Below, piece by piece: positions 46,791 through 57,048 of a stretch of 64,000 nt of DNA. Below the pieces are notes generated by a model. That model ran no database searches and was not told the DNA's origin. It was given only the letters and a program-made list of their open reading frames with translations. Origin of the DNA: Pseudomonas sp. ATCC 13867 (GTDB taxonomy: Bacteria; Pseudomonadota; Gammaproteobacteria; Pseudomonadales; Pseudomonadaceae); contig NC_020829.1 in assembly GCF_000349845.1 (NCBI RefSeq), positions 3,293,001-3,357,000 on the forward strand, written 5' to 3'. How positions within the stretch are numbered: position 1 is the stretch's first letter; each line of letters starts with the position of its first letter. The position numbers and the translations under genes are program-made.

Positions 46791-46907
46791 AGCCTGCGTG
46801 ACGACAGCTAACCACGACAGAAACGACAGCACAGCAGCAGGGGCGGTCTTACCGCTCCTTGGTACCGTGCCCCGGCAAAGCCAAATTCAAGAGAAACAGG
46901 TTCCAAG

Positions 46908-47594
46908 ATGCCCCCAGATAACAATGCAACCGCACTGAATCAACTGTTGTCGCAGCGATTCAGCTGCCGCGCCTTCGCTACCGAACCCGTCCCTCAGGCC
47001 ACGCTCCAACGCATCGTGGCGATGGCACAACGCACGGCATCCTGGTGCAACTCTCAACCATGGCAGGTTCATATAACCCAAGGGGAAGCGACCGAGCAGT
47101 TTCGAGACGTCATGCAAGCGCCACAGCAGGAAGGTGAGCCCACCCCCGACTTCCCGTGGCCAAGCGAATATCGTGGGGTATACCAATCCCGCCGACGGGA
47201 GTGTGCCCAGGCGCTTTATGAGAGCCTCGGCATTGAGCATGGTGACCGAGCTGCGTCAGGACGACAGATCATGGAAAACTTCCGGTTCTTTGGCGCCCCG
47301 CATGTCGCCATGATTACCACCGATCAGGCGCTCGGCGTCTACGGCGCGGTGGACTGTGGAGCGTATGTCGCTAACTTCCTGCTTGCAGCAGCGAGCCTGG
47401 GAGTCGCTACGATTCCGCAAGCAGCGCTCGCAGTACGGCCGCAGCGGGTGCGCGACTACTTCGGATTGTCGTCTGACCGCCTGGTTGTATGTGGCATCTC
47501 GCTTGGCTATGCCGAACCCTCTCATCCCGCAAACAGTTTCCGCACCACCAGAGCTGACATCGCTACTGCCGTTCAATGGAAAGGAATGATCTAA
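46908..47594 (+). CDS. Nitroreductase-family protein
   Basis: The flavoenzyme has 228 residues. The FMN-binding N-terminal motif is SQRFSCRAFATEPVPQATLQRIVAMAQRTASWCNSQPWQVHI. AVDCGAYVANFLLAAASLGVATIPQAAL is the helix with the second FMN contact. The C-terminal part has GISLGYAEPSHPANSFRT, a conserved tail of NfnB/RutE-like nitroreductases. It would use NAD(P)H to reduce nitro groups, quinones or activated C=C bonds. Its neighbours are a LysR regulator and a crotonase. IS copy 2 starts 270 bp downstream; that gap shows nothing recognisable. Confidence 0.9.
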   Translation: MPPDNNATALNQLLSQRFSCRAFATEPVPQATLQRIVAMAQRTASWCNSQPWQVHITQGEATEQFRDVMQAPQQEGEPTPDFPWPSEYRGVYQSRRRECAQALYESLGIEHGDRAASGRQIMENFRFFGAPHVAMITTDQALGVYGAVDCGAYVANFLLAAASLGVATIPQAALAVRPQRVRDYFGLSSDRLVVCGISLGYAEPSHPANSFRTTRADIATAVQWKGMI

Positions 47595-47864
47595 AAAAGT
47601 GCCGAGATTACTGTTTCCATCCAGAGCCAGTGGAATCAGCAAGAACTAATTAAACTGTCTGCGAACGGTCGTCGGGCCCCTCGCTTCGCTCGTGAAGTGG
47701 GCGCAACGATCAACTGGCGGGGAGCTCGTACCTTTCAGCAGATTTCCCGTATCGGCTGCCATTCGAAGTTGACAACCCGTTCATGGGAAAAAGAGGCAAT
47801 CGTCTGCGCGCACTCTTTGCTGCGTTCTGTTGCCTGAAGATCAAATTGAACGGCAGCAAAGGGT

Positions 47865-49473
47865 CGATTCTGTTGAAAAAGGCAGTTCTGCGGCAGCCAC
47901 TCAGCCAAGTGCACCTGCTTTCGAAGTGGCTGCAAGCCACTTCAAGTTGTCTTTCGGCGTTTTACTGAGCGTCCCGGCTCAGGTTTGAAGGTTAATTCGA
48001 GGGTTTCTGCTCGCAGCAGGCGGACCTATCCCGTGAGCGGTGGCCCGTGAGGCATGAGCTTGGCCATGCGTCGCAGGTTCTGCACGGTCGCCGCCAAGGT
48101 GAATTCATCAGTGGCACCGGTCAGGCCACGCAGTCGTAGACGGTCGAGTCTCATGATCCGTTTGAGGTGAGCGAAGAGCATCTCCACCTTCTTTCGTTCG
48201 CAGCGAGAGACGAGATATTCCGGTGTCTTGGCGATGCGTCGCGCCACGTCGCGAGCCGCTTCATGGATGCTGCGGACGATCTTGCGGATCGGCGTATTGG
48301 GACAGCACTTCGCTTTCAGTGGGCAGGTGGTGCAGTCGGCTTGGCTGGAGCGGTAGATGATGGTGTTGGCCTTGGTCACCCGCGATCTTTGCTGAGTGAA
48401 GGCCCGCCATTCACTGCGTAGCGGTTTGCCGGCTGGGCAGCGGTATTCATTGGCCTCCTGATGCCAGTGAAAGTCATTGCTGGAAAGGCTGTCGTCCTTG
48501 CGCTCGGTCTTGTCCCACACCGGCACGTGCGGCTCGATGTTCTTCTCTTCGACCATCCAGGCCAGCATCGGAGCCGTGCCATACGCGGTATCGCCGATGA
48601 GGCGCTCCGGCGTGAGGTCGAACTGCGCTTCGACACGATCCACCATCGTCCTGGTCGACTCGACTTCGGCAGGCCGATGCGCCGGGGTGGCTTCCACATC
48701 CAGGATCACGCCGTGCGCGGTGTCGATCAGGTAGTTGGTGGAGTAGGCAAAGAAGGCCGGGCCACCGGGCGCTGCGGTCCAACGGGCCTGCGGATCGGTG
48801 AGCGAAATCTTCTTGGGAAGGGCTTCTGCCAGCGCCTCCTCATTGAGGGCTTCGAGGTATTCGCGCACGGCGCGAGTGCTGAGCGCCGGATCGCGCCAGT
48901 CGACCTCATCTCCCGCCACCCCACGTTGCCGGCTGGCATCCGCCTTGATGATGCTGGCGTCGACGGCGAACCCTTCACCCTTGACCAGGCCGGCCGCCAT
49001 GCAGCGCCGCAGCACCTCATTGAACAACCAGCGGAACAGATCGCTGTCACGGAAACGGCCGTGGCGATTCTTCGAGAAGGTCGAGTGATTGGGAACCTCA
49101 TCCTCCAGGCCCAGCCGGCAGAACCAGCGATAGCCCAGGTTTAGGTGCACCTCTTCGCACAATCGCCGCTCGGAACGGATGCCATAGCAGTAGCCGACGA
49201 CCAGCATGCGCACCATCAATTCGGGATCGATCGAGGGGCGCCCGATGGGGCTGTAGAAATCCGCCAGGTGGGCGCGCAGGTCACTGAGATCCAGGCACTG
49301 GTCGATGCTGCGCAGGAGGTGTTGGGGCGGGACGTGCTCTTCCAGATTGAACGAATAGAACAGGCGCGCCTGCCCTCCCGGTAACTGTCCCATCATGCTG
49401 CCTGCCCCCACGCTAGCTGAGTGTGCGATTCTGCCGGCGGCATCGGGTGGCAGCTACTTTTTCAACAGAATCG
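47865..49473 (-). mobile_element. IS1182-type insertion sequence, copy 2 (intact)
   Basis: The 1609-bp element is nearly identical to copy 1 but inverted relative to it. The same 17-bp inverted repeats (CGATTCTGTTGAAAAAG) end at 47865 and 49473. The outside flanks (GGGT and GTCG) differ from copy 1, so this is an independent insertion or a product of rearrangement. No convincing target duplication is seen. With copy 1 it brackets about 30 kb carrying the sulfatase and transporter operons and two LysR-nitroreductase modules. Confidence 0.92.
48026..49396 (-). CDS. IS1182-family transposase (copy 2)
   Basis: This intact 456-residue transposase differs from copy 1 by only two residues (I for V near 56, L for F near 198), each from a single base change. 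All regions noted for copy 1 are present: FAVDASIIKADAS, IGDTAYGTAPML, CTTCPLKAKCC and the C-terminal EMLFAHLKRIM. A GTG start at 49411 would add five residues. The near identity implies both copies are potentially active and can serve as long inverted homology for recombination. Confidence 0.95.
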   Translation of the reverse strand: MMGQLPGGQARLFYSFNLEEHVPPQHLLRSIDQCLDLSDLRAHLADFYSPIGRPSIDPELMVRMLVVGYCYGIRSERRLCEEVHLNLGYRWFCRLGLEDEVPNHSTFSKNRHGRFRDSDLFRWLFNEVLRRCMAAGLVKGEGFAVDASIIKADASRQRGVAGDEVDWRDPALSTRAVREYLEALNEEALAEALPKKISLTDPQARWTAAPGGPAFFAYSTNYLIDTAHGVILDVEATPAHRPAEVESTRTMVDRVEAQFDLTPERLIGDTAYGTAPMLAWMVEEKNIEPHVPVWDKTERKDDSLSSNDFHWHQEANEYRCPAGKPLRSEWRAFTQQRSRVTKANTIIYRSSQADCTTCPLKAKCCPNTPIRKIVRSIHEAARDVARRIAKTPEYLVSRCERKKVEMLFAHLKRIMRLDRLRLRGLTGATDEFTLAATVQNLRRMAKLMPHGPPLTG

Positions 49474-49539
49474 GTCGAAAGCGGACGTTTGGCCCCTTAG
49501 GGCAGCCCAGCCGGCATACCTGCTCGACTGGGCCTCATT

Positions 49540-49887
49540 TCAGAGTTGCTTCTTCCGAATACTCACAATTTTCGAGGCTCCCCCTTCATAGAGGAACTCG
49601 AAATCCACCTTATCGCCGATCTGCAGCCCTTTCAGTTGCTCTTCGGTCACCTTGAAGCCCATCGTCATTGGCGGCCATTTCAGTGCTGCGACGGGGCCGT
49701 GAGCGAGCGTAACGGTATGTCGCTCGACGTCGATGGCCTTGATAGTGCCTTCCGCGCTGGCAGGTGCAGCCGCCTGGCTACTCTCCATGTTCATTCCATC
49801 CATCTTCATGCCGGGCATATCTTCGGCGATCGCGGAAAAAGACAGGGCGAACATCAGTGCGCCAGCGGTAATGAGTGGGGTGCTCAT
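49540..49887 (-). CDS. cusF: CusF-like periplasmic copper-binding protein
   Basis: The precursor has 115 residues with a signal peptide (cleavage near AIAED) and a Met/His-rich linker ([12 protein letters not shown]). A small OB-like domain contains [23 protein letters not shown], the CusF copper site (H, W and the MTM methionines). CusF passes Cu(I)/Ag(I) to the CusCBA pump. The gene overlaps cusA by 4 bp at its start (ATGA), so it is translated with the pump genes. It is the last gene of the cus operon and ends 67 bp from IS copy 2. Confidence 0.93.
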   Translation of the reverse strand: MSTPLITAGALMFALSFSAIAEDMPGMKMDGMNMESSQAAAPASAEGTIKAIDVERHTVTLAHGPVAALKWPPMTMGFKVTEEQLKGLQIGDKVDFEFLYEGGASKIVSIRKKQL

Positions 49888-52800
49888 GCGGTAACTCCTT
49901 TGTGGGAATGAGCGGCCTCACTGGAATGACGACGGCGCATCAGCCAGTAAGCCGCAGGGATGACGAAAAGCGAGAGCAGAGGGGCGGTGATCATGCCGCC
50001 GACCATGGGTACGGCGATGCGGCTCATCACTTCGCTGCCCGTGCCGCTGCCCCACAGGATCGGCAGCAGCCCGGCAACGATCACGGCAACCGTCATAGCC
50101 TTTGGACGTACACGCTGAACCGCGCCTTCGCGGATGGCCGCGAGCAGTTCATCAGGCCCACCGGTATCCGGGCGTTCGGCCCAGGCATTCTTCAGGTAGA
50201 CCAGCATGATCACGCCGAACTCCGCTGCAACCCCCGCCAGGGCAATGAAGCCGACCCCGGTGGCTACCGACAGGTTGAAGCCCATCAGGTACAACAGCCA
50301 CACCCCCCCAGTCAGGGCGAACGGTAGTGTGGCCATGATCAGCACAGCCTCATCGAAACGCCTGAAAGTCAGGTACAACAGCACGAAGATGATCGCAAGC
50401 GTCGCCGGCACCACCAGCTTGAGCCGGGCGTTGGCGCGCTCCAGATATTCGAACTGGCCGGAGTAGCTCAGGCTCATACCCGGCGCGAGCTTCACATCGC
50501 GCTCCACCGCTTGGCGCAGGTCCGCCACCACCGACGCTAGGTCACGGCCGCGCACATCGACATAGACCCAACCGGAAAGGCGAGCGTTCTCGCTTTTGAG
50601 CATCGGTGGACCTTCGCTGATGCGCACCCGCGCCACACTGCCGAGGGTGATCTGCCCACCCTGGGAGGTGTATATCGGCAATTGCTGCAGCGCATCAACG
50701 GAGTCGCGCCACTCGCGCGGGTAGCGCACGTTGATCGGGTAGCGGGCGAGACCTTCGACCGTTTCGCCAACGTTTTCGCCACCTATGGCGCTGCTGACGA
50801 TGGCCTGCACGTCGGCGATGTTCATGCCGTAGCGGGCCGCCGCCTGGCGGTCGATGTCGACGTCGATGTAGCGCCCGCCGGTGAGGCGTTCGGCCAGAGC
50901 CGAACTCACACCGGGAATTCCCCTAGCCACCCGCTCCACTGCCCGGGTGGCGCGGTCGATCTCGGTCAGGTCGGTGCCGGCGACCTTGACCCCGATGGGG
51001 CTCTTGATGCCGGTGGCGAGCATATCGATGCGGTTGCGAATCGGCGGAATCCAGATGTTGGTCAGGCCCGGCACCTTCACCACGTGGTCCAGTTCCTCCA
51101 CAAGTTTTTCGCTGGTCATGCCTGGCCGCCATTGCTCCTTTGGCTTGAAGCGGATGGTGGTTTCGAACATCTCCAGCGGCGCCGGGTCGGTGGCCGACTC
51201 GGCGCGACCGGCCTTGCCGAACACGCTGGCCACTTCCGGCACGCTTTTGATCAGCCGGTCGGTGCTCTGCAGCAGCTCCGAGGCTTTCTGCGCAGACAGG
51301 CCGGGCAGCGCGGAGGGCATGTACAGCAGGTCGCCCTCGTCCAGCGGCGGCAGGAACTCGCCCCCCAGATGGGAAAGCGGCCACAGGCCGGTGAGGAAGA
51401 CCATTGCCGCGGCTGCGAGTGTCGTCCGGGGATGGCGCAGCACCGCATCCAGCGCAGGCTGGTAAAGGCGGATCAGCCAGCGGTTGAGCGGGTTGCGCTG
51501 TTCCGAGGGCAAGCGCCCCCGAATCCAGTACCCCATCAGCACCGGCACCAAGGTTACGGAAAGTCCGGCGGCGCCGGCCATGGCGTAGGTCTTGGTGAAT
51601 GCGAGTGGGCCGAATAGCCGGCCTTCCTGCGCCTGCAGGGTGAACACCGGGATGAACGACAGGGTGATGATCAGCAGGCTGAAGAACAGTGCCGGTCCGA
51701 CCTCCACGGCGGCCTCGGTCATCACCCTCCAGTGCTGTTCGCCCACCAGCGGCGTACCGGGGTGGCGCACGTGCCAAGCCTCGATGCGCTTGTGTGCGTT
51801 CTCGATCATCACGACTGCCGCGTCGACCATCGCGCCGATGGCGATGGCGATGCCGCCCAGGGACATGATGTTGGCATTGATCCCCTGCTGGCGCATGACG
51901 ATCAGCGCGATGAGCACGCCCACGGGCAGCGAAACAATCGCTACCAGCGACGAGCGCAAGTGCCAGAGGAAGGCCGCGCAGACCAGCGCGACGACAATGA
52001 ACTCCTCGATCAGCTTGCGGCTGAGATTGGACAAGGCACGGTCGATAAGCTGACTGCGGTCGTAGGTGGTGACGATCTCCACCCCCTCGGGCAGGCTCTT
52101 CTTCAGCGACTCCAGCTTGTCCTTCACCCGTGCGATGGCTTCGCGGGCGTTCTTGCCGCTGCGCAGGACGATCACTCCGCCAACCGCTTCGCCTTCGCCG
52201 TCCAGTTCGCCGATGCCCCGGCGCATCTCCGGGCCGAGCTGGACTGTGGCGACATCACCCAGGGTTACTGGGCTGCCGTTGGCGGCCAGGCGCAAGGGGA
52301 TAGCGCGGAAGTCGGAAAGAGTCTCGAGGTAACCCGAGGCACGCACCATGAACTCCGCCTCGCCGAGCTCGAGCACGCCGCCGCCGGTCTCCTGGTTTGC
52401 CTTGCCGATGGCCTCGATCACCTGGCCTTGAGTAATGCCGAGGCTGGCGAGGCGCACCGGGTCGAGCAACACCTGGTACTGCCGAACCATGCCGCCGACC
52501 GTGGCAACCTCGGCGACATCCGGCACCGTCTTGAGCTCGAACTTGAGGAACCAGTCCTGCAGAGCTCGCAATTGGGCCAGGTCATGCCGGCCCGTGCGGT
52601 CGACCAGGGCGTACTGGTAGATCCAGCCGACACCGGTGGCATCCGGGCCGAGCGCCGTCTTCGCCGTGGGCGGCAGGCGCGACTGCACCTGGTTCAGGTA
52701 CTCCAGCACCCGCGATCGCGCCCAGTAGAGGTCCGTGCCGTCCTCGAACAGCACGTAGACGAAGCTGTCGCCGAAGGAGGAAAACCCGCGCACGGTCTTG

Positions 52801-53036
52801 GCGCCGGGCACCGACAGCATGGTGGTGGCCAGCGGGTAGGTGACCTGATTCTCGACGATCTGCGGCGCCTGCCCCGGGTAGCTGGTGCGGATGATCACCT
52901 GCACGTCGGAGAGGTCCGGCAGTGCATCGACAGGCGTGCTGCGCAGCGACCAGACGCCCCAAGCGACAATGAACAGGGTGGCCAGCAGTACCAGGAAACG
53001 ATTGGCTACCGACCAGCGTATGAGCTTCGCGATCAT
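49884..53036 (-). CDS. cusA: Cu(I)/Ag(I) efflux RND pump CusA
   Basis: The protein has 1050 residues and the full heavy-metal RND plan: an N-terminal helix ([22 protein letters not shown]), two large periplasmic loops and 12 transmembrane segments. [22 protein letters not shown] carries the charged residues of the HME proton relay. The second loop contains [23 protein letters not shown], whose Met matches the copper/silver-binding methionine of CusA rather than CzcA. It pumps monovalent copper and silver out through CusC with CusB. It overlaps cusB and cusF by 4 bp each. Confidence 0.96.
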   Translation of the reverse strand: MIAKLIRWSVANRFLVLLATLFIVAWGVWSLRSTPVDALPDLSDVQVIIRTSYPGQAPQIVENQVTYPLATTMLSVPGAKTVRGFSSFGDSFVYVLFEDGTDLYWARSRVLEYLNQVQSRLPPTAKTALGPDATGVGWIYQYALVDRTGRHDLAQLRALQDWFLKFELKTVPDVAEVATVGGMVRQYQVLLDPVRLASLGITQGQVIEAIGKANQETGGGVLELGEAEFMVRASGYLETLSDFRAIPLRLAANGSPVTLGDVATVQLGPEMRRGIGELDGEGEAVGGVIVLRSGKNAREAIARVKDKLESLKKSLPEGVEIVTTYDRSQLIDRALSNLSRKLIEEFIVVALVCAAFLWHLRSSLVAIVSLPVGVLIALIVMRQQGINANIMSLGGIAIAIGAMVDAAVVMIENAHKRIEAWHVRHPGTPLVGEQHWRVMTEAAVEVGPALFFSLLIITLSFIPVFTLQAQEGRLFGPLAFTKTYAMAGAAGLSVTLVPVLMGYWIRGRLPSEQRNPLNRWLIRLYQPALDAVLRHPRTTLAAAAMVFLTGLWPLSHLGGEFLPPLDEGDLLYMPSALPGLSAQKASELLQSTDRLIKSVPEVASVFGKAGRAESATDPAPLEMFETTIRFKPKEQWRPGMTSEKLVEELDHVVKVPGLTNIWIPPIRNRIDMLATGIKSPIGVKVAGTDLTEIDRATRAVERVARGIPGVSSALAERLTGGRYIDVDIDRQAAARYGMNIADVQAIVSSAIGGENVGETVEGLARYPINVRYPREWRDSVDALQQLPIYTSQGGQITLGSVARVRISEGPPMLKSENARLSGWVYVDVRGRDLASVVADLRQAVERDVKLAPGMSLSYSGQFEYLERANARLKLVVPATLAIIFVLLYLTFRRFDEAVLIMATLPFALTGGVWLLYLMGFNLSVATGVGFIALAGVAAEFGVIMLVYLKNAWAERPDTGGPDELLAAIREGAVQRVRPKAMTVAVIVAGLLPILWGSGTGSEVMSRIAVPMVGGMITAPLLSLFVIPAAYWLMRRRHSSEAAHSHKGVTA

Positions 53037-54508
53037 GGCCGTTGCTCCTGCTTGCGCACCTGTTCGATTACCAGCCCTGCATCTCCCTGGCTGACGCCGA
53101 AGCGGATGCGATCGCCGGGGTTCAGGCCGGCTGCCAGCTCAGGACGAGCAAGGGCGAAGGTCATGGTCATGCCGGGCATGCCCAGCGTATTGAATGGGCC
53201 GTGGCTGATGGTCATGCCCTGTGCGGTGATGTCCACGATGCGGCCATCCGCCTCATGCACAGGGGGCATCGTCATCTGCGCCTTCGATTCATCCACCGTG
53301 CGCGCCTCGATGCCTTTCAGGCTGGCTTCCGAATCGATGAGGAATTGTCCTGAGGCGACCACTCGCTGGCCTTCGTCCAGACCTTGCAGCACGGCTACCA
53401 GCCCATCGTTCTCTTGGCCGAGACGGACTTCCACCGGACGGAACCGCCCCTGGTCTTCCGCCAGCATCACCAGGTTGCGCTTGCCGGTGCGGATCACCGC
53501 TTCACCAGGGATCTGCAGCACGGCGCTCTGCCCAGCCAGGCCGAGGCTGACCTGCGCGGTCATGCCGGGGCGCAGTTGCCCGTCCGGGTTGGGTAGCTCG
53601 ATGCGCAGGCGCAAGGTGCGGCTCTGCTGGTCGTTCTCCGGCAGGATGCTGGTCAGGGTGCCGCTCACCGGGCGATCGGGAAAGGCCGGCAGGCGGGCAT
53701 CGACCGACTGGCCGACCTTGAGGCCCGCAGCCTGCACCTCCGGTACAGCAGCCTCCAGCCAGACGTGCCCCAGGCCATTGATCCTGGCCAGGGGCGCACC
53801 GGCCGCCAGGGTCATCCCGGGGCGCACCTCCAGCTCACGGATCACCCCGGCAATCGGGGCGTTCAGAGTGGTCACGGCCTGGACCTTGCCGCTGCGTTCT
53901 ACCTGCTGCACGAGTCCGGTCGGCATGCCTGCCAGCAGCAACCGCTGGCGCGCCGCCGCCAGCAATGCCGGTTCGCCAGCATGACGCAAGGCGAGGAACT
54001 CTTCCTGCGCCGCCGCCCATTCCGGCACCAGCACATCGACAATCGGGGCCCCGGCGGCCACCACATCGCCGGGCGCGCGGGAATAGGTACGCTCGACGAA
54101 ACCGCCAGCGCGAGCTTGTAGCACAGCCACGTCGCGGTCGTTGAAGGCCAGTACGCCGGTGACTTGCAGCGTGCGGTCAAGCTTGCCGCGGGTGACGCTG
54201 GCCAGGCGCACGCCGAGGTTCTGCTGGATGCCAGGCTCGATGCGCACCGCTGGCGCGCTGTCGGCGGCAGGGGCAGCCTCGGCGTACTTGGGCACCAGCT
54301 GCATGTCCATGAATGGCGACTTGCCCGGCGCATCGAAGTGCTGCTGCGGAACCATCGGGTCGTACCAGTAGAGCGGTTTGCTCTCCGGGGTGACCGAAAC
54401 TGCAGGTGACTGCGCCTGGTTCTGACGGGCCAACCAATAACCGCCAGCACCCCCCACCGCCAGGGTGAGGATCAATAGCGCTGAAGTGTTCCAGGGGAAA
54501 CGGCTCAT
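53033..54508 (-). CDS. cusB: CusB membrane-fusion protein with C-terminal CusF-like domain
   Basis: The 491-residue protein has an N-terminal anchor helix. The heavy-metal-binding segment [30 protein letters not shown] is the CusB signature. Hairpin, lipoyl and beta-barrel parts follow ([37 protein letters not shown]). The last 80 residues ([32 protein letters not shown]) form a second CusF-like metal domain fused to the adaptor, in addition to the separate cusF gene. It links CusA to CusC and delivers Cu(I). It overlaps both neighbours by 4 bp. Confidence 0.95.
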   Translation of the reverse strand: MSRFPWNTSALLILTLAVGGAGGYWLARQNQAQSPAVSVTPESKPLYWYDPMVPQQHFDAPGKSPFMDMQLVPKYAEAAPAADSAPAVRIEPGIQQNLGVRLASVTRGKLDRTLQVTGVLAFNDRDVAVLQARAGGFVERTYSRAPGDVVAAGAPIVDVLVPEWAAAQEEFLALRHAGEPALLAAARQRLLLAGMPTGLVQQVERSGKVQAVTTLNAPIAGVIRELEVRPGMTLAAGAPLARINGLGHVWLEAAVPEVQAAGLKVGQSVDARLPAFPDRPVSGTLTSILPENDQQSRTLRLRIELPNPDGQLRPGMTAQVSLGLAGQSAVLQIPGEAVIRTGKRNLVMLAEDQGRFRPVEVRLGQENDGLVAVLQGLDEGQRVVASGQFLIDSEASLKGIEARTVDESKAQMTMPPVHEADGRIVDITAQGMTISHGPFNTLGMPGMTMTFALARPELAAGLNPGDRIRFGVSQGDAGLVIEQVRKQEQRP

Positions 54509-55749
54509 ATGCGCCCCTCCTCGTAGGTGAAGTAGAGACGCGCAGCGACCTGTGCCAGGGCGCCTTGCAGGTCGATCTGTTTGAGCCTGGCCTCGACCAG
54601 TTGCCCGCGGGCGCTGACGACGCCATCGAGCCCGGCCTTACCGGCGCGGTAGCCGGCGCTGGCAAGGTGCACCTTCTCCTCAGCCAGCGGCACCAGGGTG
54701 GCAGCGCTGCGCTCGACGGCGCGTTGCAAGCGCAGGTATTCGGCTAGATCATCCTCCAGCGTCTGTTCGTGCTCGCGAGCCAGTGCATCGCGCTCGGCTT
54801 CCAATTGGCGAACCTGGGCGCGCCGTGCGGCGATCTTCGGATCTTGGCGGGTACCGGTGAACAACGGCAGGTCGAAGCTCACCTGCAGCGTCATCATGTC
54901 GCCGAATTCGCGGCCTCGCCGCTGATAGTCAACCTCCCAGCTCCAATCCGGCTTCTTCTCCGCTACGGCCTCGCGCACCAGGGCTTCAGCTTCTCGGGTC
55001 ATTGGCTCGTAGGCAGCGAGCTCCGGGTGCTGATGCAGGTGCTGCAACGAGTGGGAGGCGTCGATGGACCAATGCGGGAAGTCACCACTCAGTTCTTGCG
55101 GCGCGTCCTGGCCAATCCAGCGCTTGAGCGCTGCGCGCGCCTGGGCGGATTGGCGCAGCAGATCGTCCTTCTGCTCGTCGAGCAGGGCTGCCTCCTGACG
55201 TGGGGCTACCGCATCGACTGTGCTTGCGCTACCCCCGGCCAGACGTGCGCGGACGGTGGTATCAAGGAGGCGATTCTCGCGATAGAAGTCGTCGAACATC
55301 GCCAACTTGCGTTGCAACGTATAGGCCGCGATCCAGGCCTGGGCCGAGGCGCTGCGGACTTTCAGCCGCTCTACTTCCGCTTCGGCATCAGCGCGAGCAA
55401 CGGCGGCCAGCGCGGACTCTATGCGCGCTTTGCGCTTGTCGCCGTTGGGCATCTCCTGCATCAGACCGACCACCTGCATGGACATGTTGTCGCGCTGAGT
55501 GCTCCAGCGCTCATCACCCTCAATGGGGACATTCTGCAATCCCAGGTTGAGCTTGGGGTCGGGCAACTCCCCGGCGGGAATGGCGGCACTTTTGGCTGCG
55601 GAGACTTTCTCGCTCTGTGCGAGTAATGAAGGGGCGTTGCGTTCAGCCAGCAACAGGGCGTCGTCCAGTGACAGAGACGATGCCTGCGCCGACAGACCCG
55701 GCAACAGCGCGAGCAGCAGCCAGCCGGGATTTAGTCGGACGTGAGTCAC
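54505..55749 (-). CDS. cusC: TolC-family outer-membrane factor CusC
   Basis: The 414-residue protein has a signal peptide (cleavage near AQASS) and two repeated outer-membrane-efflux-protein domains. The first begins LSLDDALLLAERNAPSLLAQSEKVSAAKSAAIPAGELPDPKLNLGLQNVPI; the second contains SFDLPLFTGTRQDPKIAARRAQV and the helical barrel segment. It is slightly shorter than E. coli CusC (about 440 residues), and no lipobox Cys is seen. It forms the exit duct for the CusAB pump. It is upstream in a cusC-cusB-cusA-cusF operon with overlapping ends. Confidence 0.92.
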   Translation of the reverse strand: MTHVRLNPGWLLLALLPGLSAQASSLSLDDALLLAERNAPSLLAQSEKVSAAKSAAIPAGELPDPKLNLGLQNVPIEGDERWSTQRDNMSMQVVGLMQEMPNGDKRKARIESALAAVARADAEAEVERLKVRSASAQAWIAAYTLQRKLAMFDDFYRENRLLDTTVRARLAGGSASTVDAVAPRQEAALLDEQKDDLLRQSAQARAALKRWIGQDAPQELSGDFPHWSIDASHSLQHLHQHPELAAYEPMTREAEALVREAVAEKKPDWSWEVDYQRRGREFGDMMTLQVSFDLPLFTGTRQDPKIAARRAQVRQLEAERDALAREHEQTLEDDLAEYLRLQRAVERSAATLVPLAEEKVHLASAGYRAGKAGLDGVVSARGQLVEARLKQIDLQGALAQVAARLYFTYEEGRI

Positions 55750-55838
55750 GATGAGGATTCCTCTGGAAAACCAGCGCGTGAGCGCAAGCCACCCGGCAGC
55801 CGTTGGAGCTGCGGGCAGGGTTCAGGTCGAGAGAGGAA

Positions 55839-56183
55839 TCAGACGCAGGGAGGTCGCCAGAGGTCTGCAGGTGCCTGGCTAAGTACTACATCGGTGTATG
55901 GCGATGGGCGCGGGGGAGTAGCTACGGGATGAGGCGACTTCAGAACGCTAATCTGCAACAGGCTGCTGGTCTTGCACTCTTGCCCGCTCTTACAGTCCTT
56001 CTTGCCATGCTGGGTCATATTGCCCAAGTCCTGGCAGCAGTCCTGATCCATGCCTGCCATTTGGCCCATACCCACACTCTGCATCGGGCAAGGTTCAGTG
56101 GGCGCCGCGATTCCCGCCATCCCAGTGAGAGGAAGCGTAAGGCTTAGAAGCAAAACCATGAGCAATCGAAGGCGACGGATCAT
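55839..56183 (-). CDS. CopL-like small Met/Cys-rich copper-responsive protein
   Basis: The precursor is 114 residues long. Residues 1-25 are a signal sequence (MIRRLRLLMVLLLSLTLPLTGMAG). A Met/Cys-rich segment follows (CPMQSVGMGQMAGMDQDCCQDLG, then KKDCKSGQECKT), suited to binding soft metals such as Cu(I). Small proteins like this precede cus/cop operons in many pseudomonads. It is 89 bp upstream of cusC on the same strand and probably cotranscribed. The ATG at 56183 is preferred over the start at 56219 because it starts the signal peptide cleanly. Confidence 0.7.
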   Translation of the reverse strand: MIRRLRLLMVLLLSLTLPLTGMAGIAAPTEPCPMQSVGMGQMAGMDQDCCQDLGNMTQHGKKDCKSGQECKTSSLLQISVLKSPHPVATPPRPSPYTDVVLSQAPADLWRPPCV

Positions 56184-56278
56184 GCTGGGCAGTGTATTCA
56201 CACCTTTCTGAGGCGGCAACTGAATCCCAAGCGGTGCGTATCAGTCTGTAGTCTGAATCTCCGAGGTCCGCTATTGGC

Positions 56279-57037
56279 CGATTCTTTTGAAAAAGGCGGT
56301 TCTGCGGCAGCCAGCCGCCCGGGTGCGCCAGCATTCGAAGTGGCTGCAAGTCACTTCAAGTTGCCTTTCGGCGATTAACTGAGCGTCCGGGCTCAGGTGT
56401 GATGGTTAATTCGAGGGTTTCTGCTCGCCGCAGGCGTACCTATCCCGTGAGCGGTGGCCCTTGAGGCAAAAGCTTGGCCATGCGGCGAAGGTTCTGTACG
56501 GTCGCGGCCAAGGTGAATTCGTCAGTCGCGCCTGTCAGGCCGCGCAGCCGCAAGCGGTCGAGTTTCATGATCCGTTTGAAGTGGGCGAAGAGCATCTCCA
56601 CCTTCTTGCGCTCGCAGCGAAAGACGAGATATTCCGGTGTCTTGGCGATGCTGCGCTACGTCGCGGGCCGCTTCATGGATGCTGCGGACGATCTTCCGAG
56701 AGGTTCAGGTGCACCTCTTCGCACAATCGACGCTCGGAACGGATGCCATAGCGGTAGCCGACGACCAGCATGCGTGCCATCAATTCCGGATCGATCGAGG
56801 GGCGCCCGATGGGGCTGTAGAAATCCGCCAGGTGGGCGCGCAGGTCACTGAGGTCCAGGCACTGGTCGATGCTGCGCAGGAGGTGTTGGGGTGGGACGTG
56901 CTCTTCCAGATTGAACGAGCAGAACAGGCGCGCCTGCCCTCCCGGTAACTGTCCCATCATGCTACCTGCCCCCACGCCCGCTGAGCGGGCGATTTTGCCG
57001 GCGGCATCGGGTGGCAGCTACTTTTTCAACAAAATCG
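56279..57037 (-). mobile_element. Internally deleted IS1182-type copy 3
   Basis: The 759-bp element keeps both termini: CGATTCTTTTGAAAAAG at 56279 and, reading inward from 57037, CGATTTTGTTGAAAAAG. Each has one mismatch to the repeats of the intact copies. About 850 bp of the interior is gone, with the junction near 56695. The remaining sequence shows many base differences from copies 1 and 2, so it is an older or different lineage, not a deletion product of them. With both ends kept it could be mobilised in trans. Both flanks read GGC/GCC, as for copy 1. Confidence 0.88.
56440..56960 (-). pseudogene. Transposase remnant in IS copy 3
   Basis: The N-terminal part from the ATG at 56960 encodes about 90 residues matching the intact transposase up to RRLCEEVHLNL. 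It then runs into SEDRPQHP and stops at 56673, just past the deletion junction. The C-terminal part (antisense of 56440-56690) survives in another frame. The DDE catalytic core is missing, so no functional transposase can be made. Confidence 0.85.
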
Positions 57038-57048
57038 GCCAGAAGCAA

